From contig NZ_VDCS01000011.1 in NCBI RefSeq assembly GCF_006265225.1, positions 124,001 to 188,000 on the forward strand: a DNA stretch of 64,000 nt. Direction: 5' to 3'. Shown here one piece after another: positions 9,503 through 17,490 of the stretch. Positions within the stretch are counted from its first letter, which is position 1, and each line of letters begins with the position of its first letter. Source of the DNA: Allotamlana fucoidanivorans. GTDB taxonomy: Bacteria > Bacteroidota > Bacteroidia > Flavobacteriales > Flavobacteriaceae. The position numbers were made by a program, and so were the translations under genes. Below the pieces are notes generated by a model, which did not search any database, had not been told where the DNA came from, and saw nothing but the letters and a program-made list of their open reading frames with translations.

Positions 9503-11026
9503 ATGACATTAAAATTCAACAAAAACTCTTATTTATTTTTGTTTTTACATTTGATTATGTGTCAATTGCCTTATGCTTTTGCTTCAAATTTAAGTCCTAG
9601 CCAAACCATTGCCTCCCATTTAAATTCAACAAAAAAAGACAGCTTGGCTTACATAAACGAACTAACTCAACTTGGTGACATTGAAAGAACAAAAGGCAAT
9701 TATGACATTGCTTTTGACAAGCTATGGGATGCCATGTTAATTGCTGAACGCAAAGACTACAAAGTACCTTTGGTTCAAATTCATAGAGGACTAGGCATTT
9801 TATATGATATCTACAATAAAGACTCGCTTGCACTGGCACACTTTAAAACCGCTTTAAATTCATCTAAAGTGTTACTAAAAACGGGACTCATAAAACAGCA
9901 AGATATTGTACCTAGTTACTTTAGCTTATCAAATTTTTGGAGAGACAGACAAGATTATGGAACTGCACTTTTATACCTCGATTCTTGTAGTATATACAAT
10001 AAAAAACTAAAGGCGCTGCCATATGCTATGACAGATCGTGGCTATTGTAATTTACAACTAGGCAACCTTAAGGCTGCTGAAACACTTCTTTTTGAAGCAA
10101 AAACACACCTAGAAGCCATAAACTCCCCTTACCTTGTGGTTAATCTAAATTTTATTGGTGATTTAAAACGTGTTAAACATCAATATAATGATGCGCTCAA
10201 GTTTTACACCCAAAGCCTTAACCATCTTGTGAATTACAATGTGCATACAGAATACAAGCCCGATATACTTCAAAAAATAGCAGATATTTATGTTTTAAAA
10301 GGAGATTTACTTGAAGCCATAAATAATATGAGTGCTTCAAAAAAAAGCTATGAAGACCTATTTAGTGCTACCAGTAAGCATAATCAACGTTTATTTGAAA
10401 TTAAAAACAAATACAGAGCAGAGCTTGAAAAAAACAAAACTTTAATTGAAAAACAACAAATTCTTTTAAAACAAAAAAACAAAAAAGTTAGAAACATATT
10501 AATTATATGTGGATGCATTCTTTTATTAAGTTTTATTAGCTACTTAATATACTTTCAAAGAAATAAAATAAAAAAACTATACTTAGTCAATGAGCTTGAC
10601 AGGGAGAAAAATCAAGCCATTTTAAAAGTTAAAAGTAAAGAACTAACTAGTTATACCTTGAAAATAATAAAAATGGAAGAAGCTGTTCAAAGCATACTTG
10701 AAAACACAAAAAAGATTGACCCTAAAGCCTACGAATCATTAAAAAAGACATATGCAAGAGACCACTTAAACACATGGAAAGAGTTTGATAAAAGGTTTTC
10801 TGAAGTGAATACTCATTTTCATGAAACGCTTTGCAAAAAGCACCCTACGTTATCACCAACCGAATTAAAACATTGCTCGTTAATTAAATTGAACTTTAAT
10901 AGTCATGAAATGTCCAAAATACTTAATATTTCATTGCAAAGTGTTCATACATCTCGGTATAGAATACGAAAAAAAATGAAGTTAAGCTCAAACTCAAGTC
11001 TGGAAACTTACATTGGCTCTATATAG
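9503..11026 (+). CDS. Membrane-tethered TPR/LuxR-type transcriptional regulator
   Basis: 507 residues. An N-terminal signal (to about residue 28) is followed by a TPR-rich alpha-helical region (about 45-290), a coiled coil (about 295-330), one transmembrane helix (331-351), a second cytoplasmic coiled coil (355-400) and a C-terminal LuxR/GerE-like helix-turn-helix (about 449-495: LSPTELKHCSLIKLNFNSHE, then SLQSVHTSRYRIRKKM). This predicts a periplasmic TPR sensor joined to a cytoplasmic DNA-binding domain. The type is common in Bacteroidota next to carbohydrate-use loci. It is transcribed away from the glycosidase operon, with two inverted repeats between them, so it probably regulates that operon. 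A TACATTTG box at 9491-9498 is too close to ATG 9503 for a normal leader. Ligand unknown. Confidence 0.82.
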   Translation: MTLKFNKNSYLFLFLHLIMCQLPYAFASNLSPSQTIASHLNSTKKDSLAYINELTQLGDIERTKGNYDIAFDKLWDAMLIAERKDYKVPLVQIHRGLGILYDIYNKDSLALAHFKTALNSSKVLLKTGLIKQQDIVPSYFSLSNFWRDRQDYGTALLYLDSCSIYNKKLKALPYAMTDRGYCNLQLGNLKAAETLLFEAKTHLEAINSPYLVVNLNFIGDLKRVKHQYNDALKFYTQSLNHLVNYNVHTEYKPDILQKIADIYVLKGDLLEAINNMSASKKSYEDLFSATSKHNQRLFEIKNKYRAELEKNKTLIEKQQILLKQKNKKVRNILIICGCILLLSFISYLIYFQRNKIKKLYLVNELDREKNQAILKVKSKELTSYTLKIIKMEEAVQSILENTKKIDPKAYESLKKTYARDHLNTWKEFDKRFSEVNTHFHETLCKKHPTLSPTELKHCSLIKLNFNSHEMSKILNISLQSVHTSRYRIRKKMKLSSNSSLETYIGSI

Positions 11027-11044
11027 ACACGATGTCAAGTATAA

Positions 11045-11072
11045 AAAAAGCAAGCCTTAAAGCTTGCTTTTT
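11045..11072. terminator. Bidirectional rho-independent terminator
   Basis: Perfect 11-bp stem AAAAAGCAAGC / GCTTGCTTTTT with a 6-base loop. U-runs arise on both strands, so it can end the regulator transcript (plus) and the tRNA-Tyr transcript (minus). Confidence 0.85.
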
Positions 11073-11073
11073 G

Positions 11074-11156
11074 TGGGGAGAGCAGGATTCGAACCTGCGA
11101 AGGTAAAAACCAACAGATTTACAGTCTGTCCTCGTTGGCCGCTTGAGTATCTCCCC
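11074..11156 (-). tRNA. tRNA-Tyr (anticodon GTA)
   Basis: 83-base tRNA on the minus strand. Acceptor GGGGAGA pairs with TCTCCCC, discriminator A. The anticodon arm is ACAGA-CTGTAAA-TCTGT, giving anticodon GTA. There is a long variable arm, as expected for bacterial tRNA-Tyr, and a T arm GCAGG-TTCGAAT-CCTGC. CCA is not encoded. A strong terminator follows directly. Confidence 0.97.
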
Positions 11157-11216
11157 AAAACCGACGGCAAATATATCATTGTTTATTAATTCTACAAAAT
11201 AAAAAACAAGACATTT

Positions 11217-13931
11217 TTACAACTCATAACGTATTCTGAACGTTAAATATCTTGGTTGGATATAATATTCTGTGACACTTACAGATATATTGTTTGACGT
11301 ACTATTATTTTGAGATCTGGTATCTAGTAAGTTAGTACCTTTTATTTCATATTCCCATTTACTTTCTTTACTTTTCCTATAAGACAATGATGCATCCCAA
11401 AATTCAAACGTATTTAAAGTCTTTTCTTCATTTCTAAAATTATTATAAGAATAATTTGTCTTAAAGGTAAACGATTTAAAAATCAACGCATCAAATCTTA
11501 CAGAAGGTGCATTGGTGAAAAATTTTGTTCTACTGGAACCCTGGTCATTGTCTTGTATTGAAAACCGATAACCTAATTCAAAATTAGGAGCTTCTCTAAA
11601 ATTGGTTCGTAATCTTGCTCTATAACTCTGCGCATAGTTTTCATTAACCGAAGCCAGACCATTTACAAATTGATTAAACTTATTATAACTTAAATTTGCA
11701 CTTAAAGTGGTTCTAAATTTACCTAATGTTTTTTCAAAATTAGCATTAGCACTAGCACTTTCATCGGCTAAGTCAGAATTAAAAGGTGTACTCACTCTTA
11801 CCACGCCTCCAGGTACAAATTGAGATTGATTTCTTATTCTGTCTATTGTTTTGCTATAGCTTAATCTGGCTCTCACATTGGTATAATTAAACATATTAAA
11901 ACTAAAGTAAGATAAGTTCACGTTATGAGACAAAGCGCTTTCAAGTTCTGGATTTCCTGCAAAAAATGAACGATAACTGTTCATTACTAAACCTCTTGCC
12001 AACTGGTTTACGTCTGTAAAACGTGTTTGCATGCCATAATTAAAAACAATCTGTTCACTATTTTTTAGCTGTACTCTTACATTAAAATCGGGCAATACTC
12101 TAAAAAAGTTATCTGTATATTTTTTTGCAAATTGCTTATTCTTGGCATTGTAAGCATGCCCAGATACGCCTGGTGTCAATGTAAAAATACCAGCCTTAAG
12201 ACGGTAATGTACCCCCAAATATAAATCTGAAAAACTATATCCAATATCATTGATAGCCAAACCATCATTAAAGTTAGGCACTGGATTTAAAGTAGTATCA
12301 TCATCTAAAAACTGAAAAATATTAGAATTAAAATCTTGACGACTATACAGGGTTCCTAAAGTAACATTCAAATCACTTTTTTGATTGAGAATATTCCAAT
12401 AATCTACCTTTGTATCAAGTTGATTTGATTTTACTCGCTTTTGCTGAGCTACGTCATAGGCTATTTGTGTATCATCAAAACCTATTTGAGAAGCAACATC
12501 ATCATAATTGGCTTTTTCTTCAATAAAGGCATTATAAAACGGATCTTCATCTTGTAATAAATGCTGAACTTCTAGAGCAAAAATATTTGTTTCATCTAGT
12601 GTATAATAATAATTTAAATTTTGATGCACACTATACGGTTTAGCACTTTCAAACTCATTGATATTACCATTTACAGAGGAAAAGAACAACTGATCTTGAG
12701 ACTCCTTTGATGTTCTAGCTAGTATATCATAATCTAATTGATTATTGGTATTGGGTTTGTATTTTGTACTAAACTTTAACATCGCTAAATCACTACGCTG
12801 TTGTGTATTGCTTTCTGTTAATTCATCTGGAATATTTAACTCTGGATTGGTATATTGGGTAGCTCTATTTTCTTGAAGCTGCGTTCTACTACTAGAAAAA
12901 ATAGCGAAACCACTTAAATCTAAAGTCTTTTTTGGAGAATAGCTAAAGTTGGCGGCTCCAAATTTGGTGTTTATATCTTTAGCCCTGTTATTTTGCAGCG
13001 TAAGAAAACCCAAATCGTTACTACCTAAATTAATATTGGTACCACTACTCCTACTGGGGCTCCTGAAGCCTCCTGTGAAATTAAAATAATCTCTTCTGCT
13101 AAAAGCAATTTCACCAATGTTATTTAAGTCACCTATTAAGTTTATACTATATTCTGGACTGTAATAAAACAACTTGGGTTGCGCTAAATAAAGAGCCTTG
13201 TCATCTGATACCCCACCACCTCCTGTAATATTACCAAACCAAAAGTTCTTCTTACCTTGCTTTAATTTAATATTGATAGCTACGTTGTCTTGATTATTAG
13301 TAACCCCGCTTAATTGGGTAATCTCTGAAAAGTTTTTTAGCACCTCTACCTTGTCAATGGCATTAGCAGGGATATTCTTGGTAGCGAGCTTAGAATCGCC
13401 ATCAAAAAAATCTTTTCCTTCCACCATCACTTTTCCTACCTTTTTACCTTCAACTTCAATTTCACCATCATCATTAACATCAACACCAGGCAATTTATTT
13501 AGTACATCTTCCAACTTTCGCTCGGTTCCCGAGGTAAAAGAATCGGCATTATAAACAATCGTATCGCCTTTTACGGTAACTGGCATTTCATAAACTAACT
13601 CCACCTCATCAAGGGTGTTATCATACTCTAAAATAAAATCTTTTGCTATATCTAAATCTGTAGTGGTTACCTCTGCTTGCTTTGTTTTCGTACCAATGTA
13701 ACTCACCTGAATTTTGTAGGCTGTATTTTTCTCTAAAGACAACTTATACTGTCCGTCATCATTTGTAATCCCGTATGAATCTAACTTTTGGGTTTCTTGA
13801 TTTATAGCAATAACGTTTGCCAATTCTAAAGGTATACCAAGGCTATCTTTAACAATTCCTTGAATTTTTACTTGCCCATAAACCAAAGGACTTAAAATAA
13901 AAAAGATTACAAATAGTGTGTTTTTAATCAT
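11217..13931 (-). CDS. TonB-receptor-like outer-membrane beta-barrel protein with carboxypeptidase-regulatory-like domain
   Basis: 904 residues. Signal peptide ending near YGQ (residue 20), then a carboxypeptidase-D regulatory-like beta-sandwich (about 22-105), a plug-like domain (about 115-230, with KLEDVLNKLPGVDVNDDGEI and KVMVEGKDFFDGD) and a long beta-barrel rich in alternating aromatic strands to a final FRIRYEL, an aromatic-containing OMP end. This is the OMP_b-brl_3/TonB-dependent-receptor-like architecture. No obvious TonB box was identified. The GLPGLI gene lies 42 bases upstream on the same strand; such pairs are common in Bacteroidota and the two products probably work together, but the cargo is unknown. 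Confidence 0.87.
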   Translation of the reverse strand: MIKNTLFVIFFILSPLVYGQVKIQGIVKDSLGIPLELANVIAINQETQKLDSYGITNDDGQYKLSLEKNTAYKIQVSYIGTKTKQAEVTTTDLDIAKDFILEYDNTLDEVELVYEMPVTVKGDTIVYNADSFTSGTERKLEDVLNKLPGVDVNDDGEIEVEGKKVGKVMVEGKDFFDGDSKLATKNIPANAIDKVEVLKNFSEITQLSGVTNNQDNVAINIKLKQGKKNFWFGNITGGGGVSDDKALYLAQPKLFYYSPEYSINLIGDLNNIGEIAFSRRDYFNFTGGFRSPSRSSGTNINLGSNDLGFLTLQNNRAKDINTKFGAANFSYSPKKTLDLSGFAIFSSSRTQLQENRATQYTNPELNIPDELTESNTQQRSDLAMLKFSTKYKPNTNNQLDYDILARTSKESQDQLFFSSVNGNINEFESAKPYSVHQNLNYYYTLDETNIFALEVQHLLQDEDPFYNAFIEEKANYDDVASQIGFDDTQIAYDVAQQKRVKSNQLDTKVDYWNILNQKSDLNVTLGTLYSRQDFNSNIFQFLDDDTTLNPVPNFNDGLAINDIGYSFSDLYLGVHYRLKAGIFTLTPGVSGHAYNAKNKQFAKKYTDNFFRVLPDFNVRVQLKNSEQIVFNYGMQTRFTDVNQLARGLVMNSYRSFFAGNPELESALSHNVNLSYFSFNMFNYTNVRARLSYSKTIDRIRNQSQFVPGGVVRVSTPFNSDLADESASANANFEKTLGKFRTTLSANLSYNKFNQFVNGLASVNENYAQSYRARLRTNFREAPNFELGYRFSIQDNDQGSSRTKFFTNAPSVRFDALIFKSFTFKTNYSYNNFRNEEKTLNTFEFWDASLSYRKSKESKWEYEIKGTNLLDTRSQNNSTSNNISVSVTEYYIQPRYLTFRIRYEL

Positions 13932-13973
13932 ACTGAGTCATTTGTTTTTAATGTATGTTGAAATGCTTATCAA

Positions 13974-14843
13974 TTAGCGTCTACCACCTCTTCTAGATCT
14001 GAACATTTCACGCATTTCCTCAGTCTTCTCTAAAACAATAGCTTCATATTCTTCTTGTGTCACTTCTTTACCTTTAGTTGGTTCCTTTAATTTCTCTTTA
14101 TCTGAAGGATTAATGATAATTTTTGAACACAATATTGTCGTTCTATCTGCATTAACTTCTAAAATTAAACCCGGCAACCCCCAATACACATCAGGACCTT
14201 GGTTTACAGGGATTTGCGGTGTATACCAAGCTACAACATCAATTTTTTTAGGCGCTTCTGGTTCTTCTTTGGTGGCTTCTTTTGTGTTTTCTGAAGAATC
14301 TTTTGGTTTTGTAGCATTATCTCTTCGTCTGAAACTACTAAAATCTATTCCTGTTTTTTTCTTCACAGCCGTAGCCTTAAAACAGGTGTACTTTCCAATA
14401 ACTTTAGTGTCACCTGTTAAAACCCAATCTAACTTCTGAAGGCTATCCTTTATTAGAAATTTTTTACCAAAAAGTTCTTTTTCCTGAACAACTTTGTTGG
14501 TTTTTACATTTTTATATTGGTCGCCGCCGCCTGATGCCATCATGCTAAAACGCATTCCACCGCTTTGGTTGGATGGAGTATCTAATTTTTCTTCCTCTTT
14601 ATATACGGATTCAGACTGATTAAAACTTAGAATAAATGATTTTTCAAGAGCGCTCTTCATTCTAGCCGCTATCTGCTTTTTACGTTCTTCGCTTAACTGG
14701 CCACCTCCAAAATTGCTCATATCAACAGAGGTTTTAGATTGGTAATACGCCTTTCCTTGAAAGTTATTTTGAGCAGTACTAGTCACAATAGTTAGCAAAA
14801 AAAGCGCCCCTAAGCAACGTTTTAAAATATTAAAATTCAACAT
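13974..14843 (-). CDS. GLPGLI family protein
   Basis: 289 residues from ATG 14843, chosen because it opens a standard signal peptide (LNFNILKRCLGALFLLTIV, cleavage near TAQ); an upstream in-frame ATG at 14873 would add ten residues and spoil the signal. The defining motif WGLPGLILEVN is present near residue 225, after a WYTPQIPVNQGP segment that is also usual in this family. Members are periplasmic Bacteroidota proteins of unknown biochemistry, often next to outer-membrane barrels, as here. The tail is rich in Arg and Gly (FRSRRGGRR). The gene precedes the barrel gene by 42 bases and is probably translated from the same mRNA. Confidence 0.88.
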   Translation of the reverse strand: MLNFNILKRCLGALFLLTIVTSTAQNNFQGKAYYQSKTSVDMSNFGGGQLSEERKKQIAARMKSALEKSFILSFNQSESVYKEEEKLDTPSNQSGGMRFSMMASGGGDQYKNVKTNKVVQEKELFGKKFLIKDSLQKLDWVLTGDTKVIGKYTCFKATAVKKKTGIDFSSFRRRDNATKPKDSSENTKEATKEEPEAPKKIDVVAWYTPQIPVNQGPDVYWGLPGLILEVNADRTTILCSKIIINPSDKEKLKEPTKGKEVTQEEYEAIVLEKTEEMREMFRSRRGGRR

Positions 14844-15020
14844 GATAACAGTATACGTTTGGTAAATACACACATTTAGCCCGGTTACGGGTTACTTTGT
14901 TAGACTTCTAAGCTAAGATGAAGTTTAATCTAGAAGTGTTAAAATAATCTTAAAACCAGACATAAATTGCTACCAGCTCCACGCTAAAACTGGTTTGAAT
15001 TTTGTAATTTTCAAAACCAA

Positions 15021-15800
15021 ATGAAACGCGTATTATATTTTTTATTCTTTGTTTATTTTCCTGTTGCTGCGCAAGAGGAAATAAAAACCACCCTTATAAA
15101 TGAGATTATTTTAAATGCAGATGCATTTATTTCGGTTGATAATTTTGGAAACACCTACTACACTAAAAATAATGTGTTTTATAAAACAAATGGTACGCAA
15201 TCTACTTCTTATAACAATTTACAACTAGGATCTTTATACAGCGTAAATACTTTTAATCCCCTAAAAACAAATTTGTTTTACAAAGATTTTAATACAGTCA
15301 TTTTACTAGATAACAGGCTTGCCGAAATTTTTAAAATTGATTTTAACACCCTCGTTCCTTACAAAAACGTTTCATTCATTTCTGCTGGATATGACAATAG
15401 CCTTTGGATTTTTAATCAGGATTTACAACAATTAGAGCTATTTGATTATAAGTTAAAAAACTCAAAAGTTAAAACCGTTCCCGTGCAAAGCTCTGTTTTA
15501 GATTTAAAAAGCAATTACAATTACTGCTGGTTACTTACCGAAAACTTTTTATACCAATACAACTATTTTGGACGCCTCATTAAAAAAATAAAGAACAACG
15601 GTTTTATTGCAATTGCGGAAAACAATGACACTATAATATTAAAAAAAGAACAGTCATTATTTTATTTAAATGAAAATAGTGATACTATCATTCCTATAAA
15701 CACGGGTAATTTGTTTATAAATGATTTTTTTGTAATCGGCGAAACCTTGTATATTTACACCAAAGAAACCTTACACCTATTCCAACTAAAAACACATTAA
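15021..15800 (+). CDS. Secreted protein of unknown function, possible propeller fold
   Basis: 259 residues with a clear signal peptide (MKRVLYFLFFVYFPVAAQ). The mature part consists of short beta-strand-like stretches rich in Tyr, Phe, Asn and Leu with recurring patterns such as DNSLWIFNQDLQQLELFDYK and NYCWLLTENFLYQYN, which suggests a beta-propeller-like repeat, but I do not recognise the family. It ends 4 bases before the deoxynucleoside kinase gene, so the two are very likely co-transcribed. No function can be assigned from the sequence. Confidence 0.8.
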   Translation: MKRVLYFLFFVYFPVAAQEEIKTTLINEIILNADAFISVDNFGNTYYTKNNVFYKTNGTQSTSYNNLQLGSLYSVNTFNPLKTNLFYKDFNTVILLDNRLAEIFKIDFNTLVPYKNVSFISAGYDNSLWIFNQDLQQLELFDYKLKNSKVKTVPVQSSVLDLKSNYNYCWLLTENFLYQYNYFGRLIKKIKNNGFIAIAENNDTIILKKEQSLFYLNENSDTIIPINTGNLFINDFFVIGETLYIYTKETLHLFQLKTH

Positions 15801-15804
15801 AACT

Positions 15805-16419
15805 ATGCATATTGCCGTTGCTGGAAATATTGGAGCCGGAAAAACAACTTTGACTAAACTGTTAGCAAAGCATTACAAATGGGAAGCGCAACTTGAAGAT
15901 GTGGTTGACAATCCTTATTTAGACGACTTCTATAACCAAATGGAACGTTGGAGTTTTAATTTACAGGTCTATTTTTTAAATAGTAGATTTCGTCAGGTTT
16001 TACAAATTCGAGAAAGCGGAAAAGACATCATTCAGGATAGAACTATTTATGAAGATGCCCATATTTTTGCACCCAACCTGCATGCTATGGGTTTACTTAC
16101 TAACCGTGATTTTGAAAATTACAGCTCACTTTTTGAGCTTATGGAATCTTTAGTACAAGGTCCCGATATTTTAATTTATCTACGAAGTAGTATTCCTAAT
16201 TTGGTATCTCAAATTCATAAACGCGGGCGTGATTATGAAAATTCTATCAGCATTGATTACTTAAGCCGATTGAATGAACGCTATGAAGCGTGGATTCATG
16301 GGTACAACAAAGGTAAGCTGCTAATTATTGATGTAGATCATCTTGATTTTGTTGACAATCCGGAAGACTTAGGGTTAATTATCAATAAAATTGATGCTGA
16401 AATCCACGGCTTGTTTTAA
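15805..16419 (+). CDS. Deoxynucleoside kinase (deoxyadenosine/deoxyguanosine kinase-like)
   Basis: 204 residues, usual length for the family. The P-loop GNIGAGKTT lies at residues 7-15. A lid-adjacent Arg-rich region (RGRDYENSISIDYLSRLNER) and the DRTIYEDAHIFA segment, equivalent to the DRS motif, are present. The enzyme phosphorylates deoxynucleosides with ATP in the nucleotide salvage pathway; which base is preferred cannot be told. The start ATG 15805 gives MHIAVAGNIG, a compact N-terminus. It overlaps the convergent App1-like gene by 4 bases at its 3' end. Confidence 0.9.
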   Translation: MHIAVAGNIGAGKTTLTKLLAKHYKWEAQLEDVVDNPYLDDFYNQMERWSFNLQVYFLNSRFRQVLQIRESGKDIIQDRTIYEDAHIFAPNLHAMGLLTNRDFENYSSLFELMESLVQGPDILIYLRSSIPNLVSQIHKRGRDYENSISIDYLSRLNERYEAWIHGYNKGKLLIIDVDHLDFVDNPEDLGLIINKIDAEIHGLF

Positions 16420-17411
16420 CGAATAAACCCATATTTTTTGGCATGTTTTACTGCCTCGTCGGGATGTTCTATCAGTAACACCGGAATAGTTTTATAGTTT
16501 TCAAAAAGCGCTTTTATCCGTGCCATTTTTCTTTTGTGGTTTACACTCCTTAAGTAAATAGCATGTATTCTATTAGGATATGCTTCTGCAATTTCCAGAT
16601 AAATGTAAGGATCATGTTCTCCGATGTCGCCTATCAAAATAAATTTTAAGGACGTATACGTATTTAAAATATTAATAATCTCCTTTTGCTTTTGAGGTTT
16701 TTCGCCTTTGCGTGTAGAAAAAGGCTTTGGAAAACTCCTTAATATGATTGGTCCTTTAGGAAAGTTGTTCTTTGTGAGAAAAAATTCTAGATATCTGTAA
16801 AGATTCCAAGGGCTATGGCTCACATAAAAAATAGGATTGGCCTCCTGTCCTGTTTTACCCCGATGCAATAAATGATAAAACTCAGGAGCTCCTTCTAGCG
16901 GTATTCGTTTTCCTGCAGAAGTAAGTAAGGTATTAAACAAAACGCGCCATTTTAATACAGAAACAATCCCCGTATGCAGAATAGTATCATCAATATCGCT
17001 AATAACTCCAAACGAAGCATGCTCTGAAGGAATAAGCATTTCACCTGGAAACCTATTATCTGATTGAATGATTCTTGAAAGCTTTTCTAATTGATATGAA
17101 AATTCAAGTTTAACCCAGCCTTCTGTATTAGCGTAATACTTAATATCTTCTACCGTTTCATCAATTATAAAATATCCATTATGGTCGGTTTGTGTATAAA
17201 AAAATCTATCTTCCCCAAGTTTCACTCGAAGCTGTGCCTGTTTCACTTCATCAGTTTCAAAACGCTTCCATGCATTTATAAAGAGTTTCAGTGCGCCTTT
17301 TTGCTCTAAATTAATATTTTCATCTTCTAAAGCTCTCCCTCTTAAGTAAATACGCTTTGTTGTTCCATACGTATGAAAAGCAATAATTTGAAGCGGGTCT
17401 CTTTTAAACAT
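16416..17411 (-). CDS. App1-family phosphatase (DUF2183)
   Basis: 331 residues. The HAD-like catalytic motif is SDIDDTILHTG, with nucleophile Asp139 and Asp141 in the DxDxT pattern, followed by ILIGDIGEHD near residue 255-265, the usual second Asp motif. This is the catalytic domain named after yeast phosphatidate phosphatase App1; bacterial members have no settled substrate. An N-terminal beta-sandwich-like part (about 20-110) precedes it. There is no signal peptide, so it is cytoplasmic. It stands alone between a convergent kinase gene and the terminator after hppA. Confidence 0.85.
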   Translation of the reverse strand: MFKRDPLQIIAFHTYGTTKRIYLRGRALEDENINLEQKGALKLFINAWKRFETDEVKQAQLRVKLGEDRFFYTQTDHNGYFIIDETVEDIKYYANTEGWVKLEFSYQLEKLSRIIQSDNRFPGEMLIPSEHASFGVISDIDDTILHTGIVSVLKWRVLFNTLLTSAGKRIPLEGAPEFYHLLHRGKTGQEANPIFYVSHSPWNLYRYLEFFLTKNNFPKGPIILRSFPKPFSTRKGEKPQKQKEIINILNTYTSLKFILIGDIGEHDPYIYLEIAEAYPNRIHAIYLRSVNHKRKMARIKALFENYKTIPVLLIEHPDEAVKHAKKYGFIR

Positions 17412-17442
17412 TGGCGTTGCTATTGAAAATAAAAGTACAAAA

Positions 17443-17466
17443 AAACCACACTAAAAAGTGTGGTTT
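17443..17466 (-). terminator. Rho-independent terminator after hppA
   Basis: Perfect 10-bp stem AAACCACACT / AGTGTGGTTT with a 4-base loop. On the minus strand it is followed by a run of seven T. It lies 25 bases downstream of the hppA stop codon. Confidence 0.88.
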
Positions 17467-17490
17467 AAAATCAAACTATTAATATAGGTT

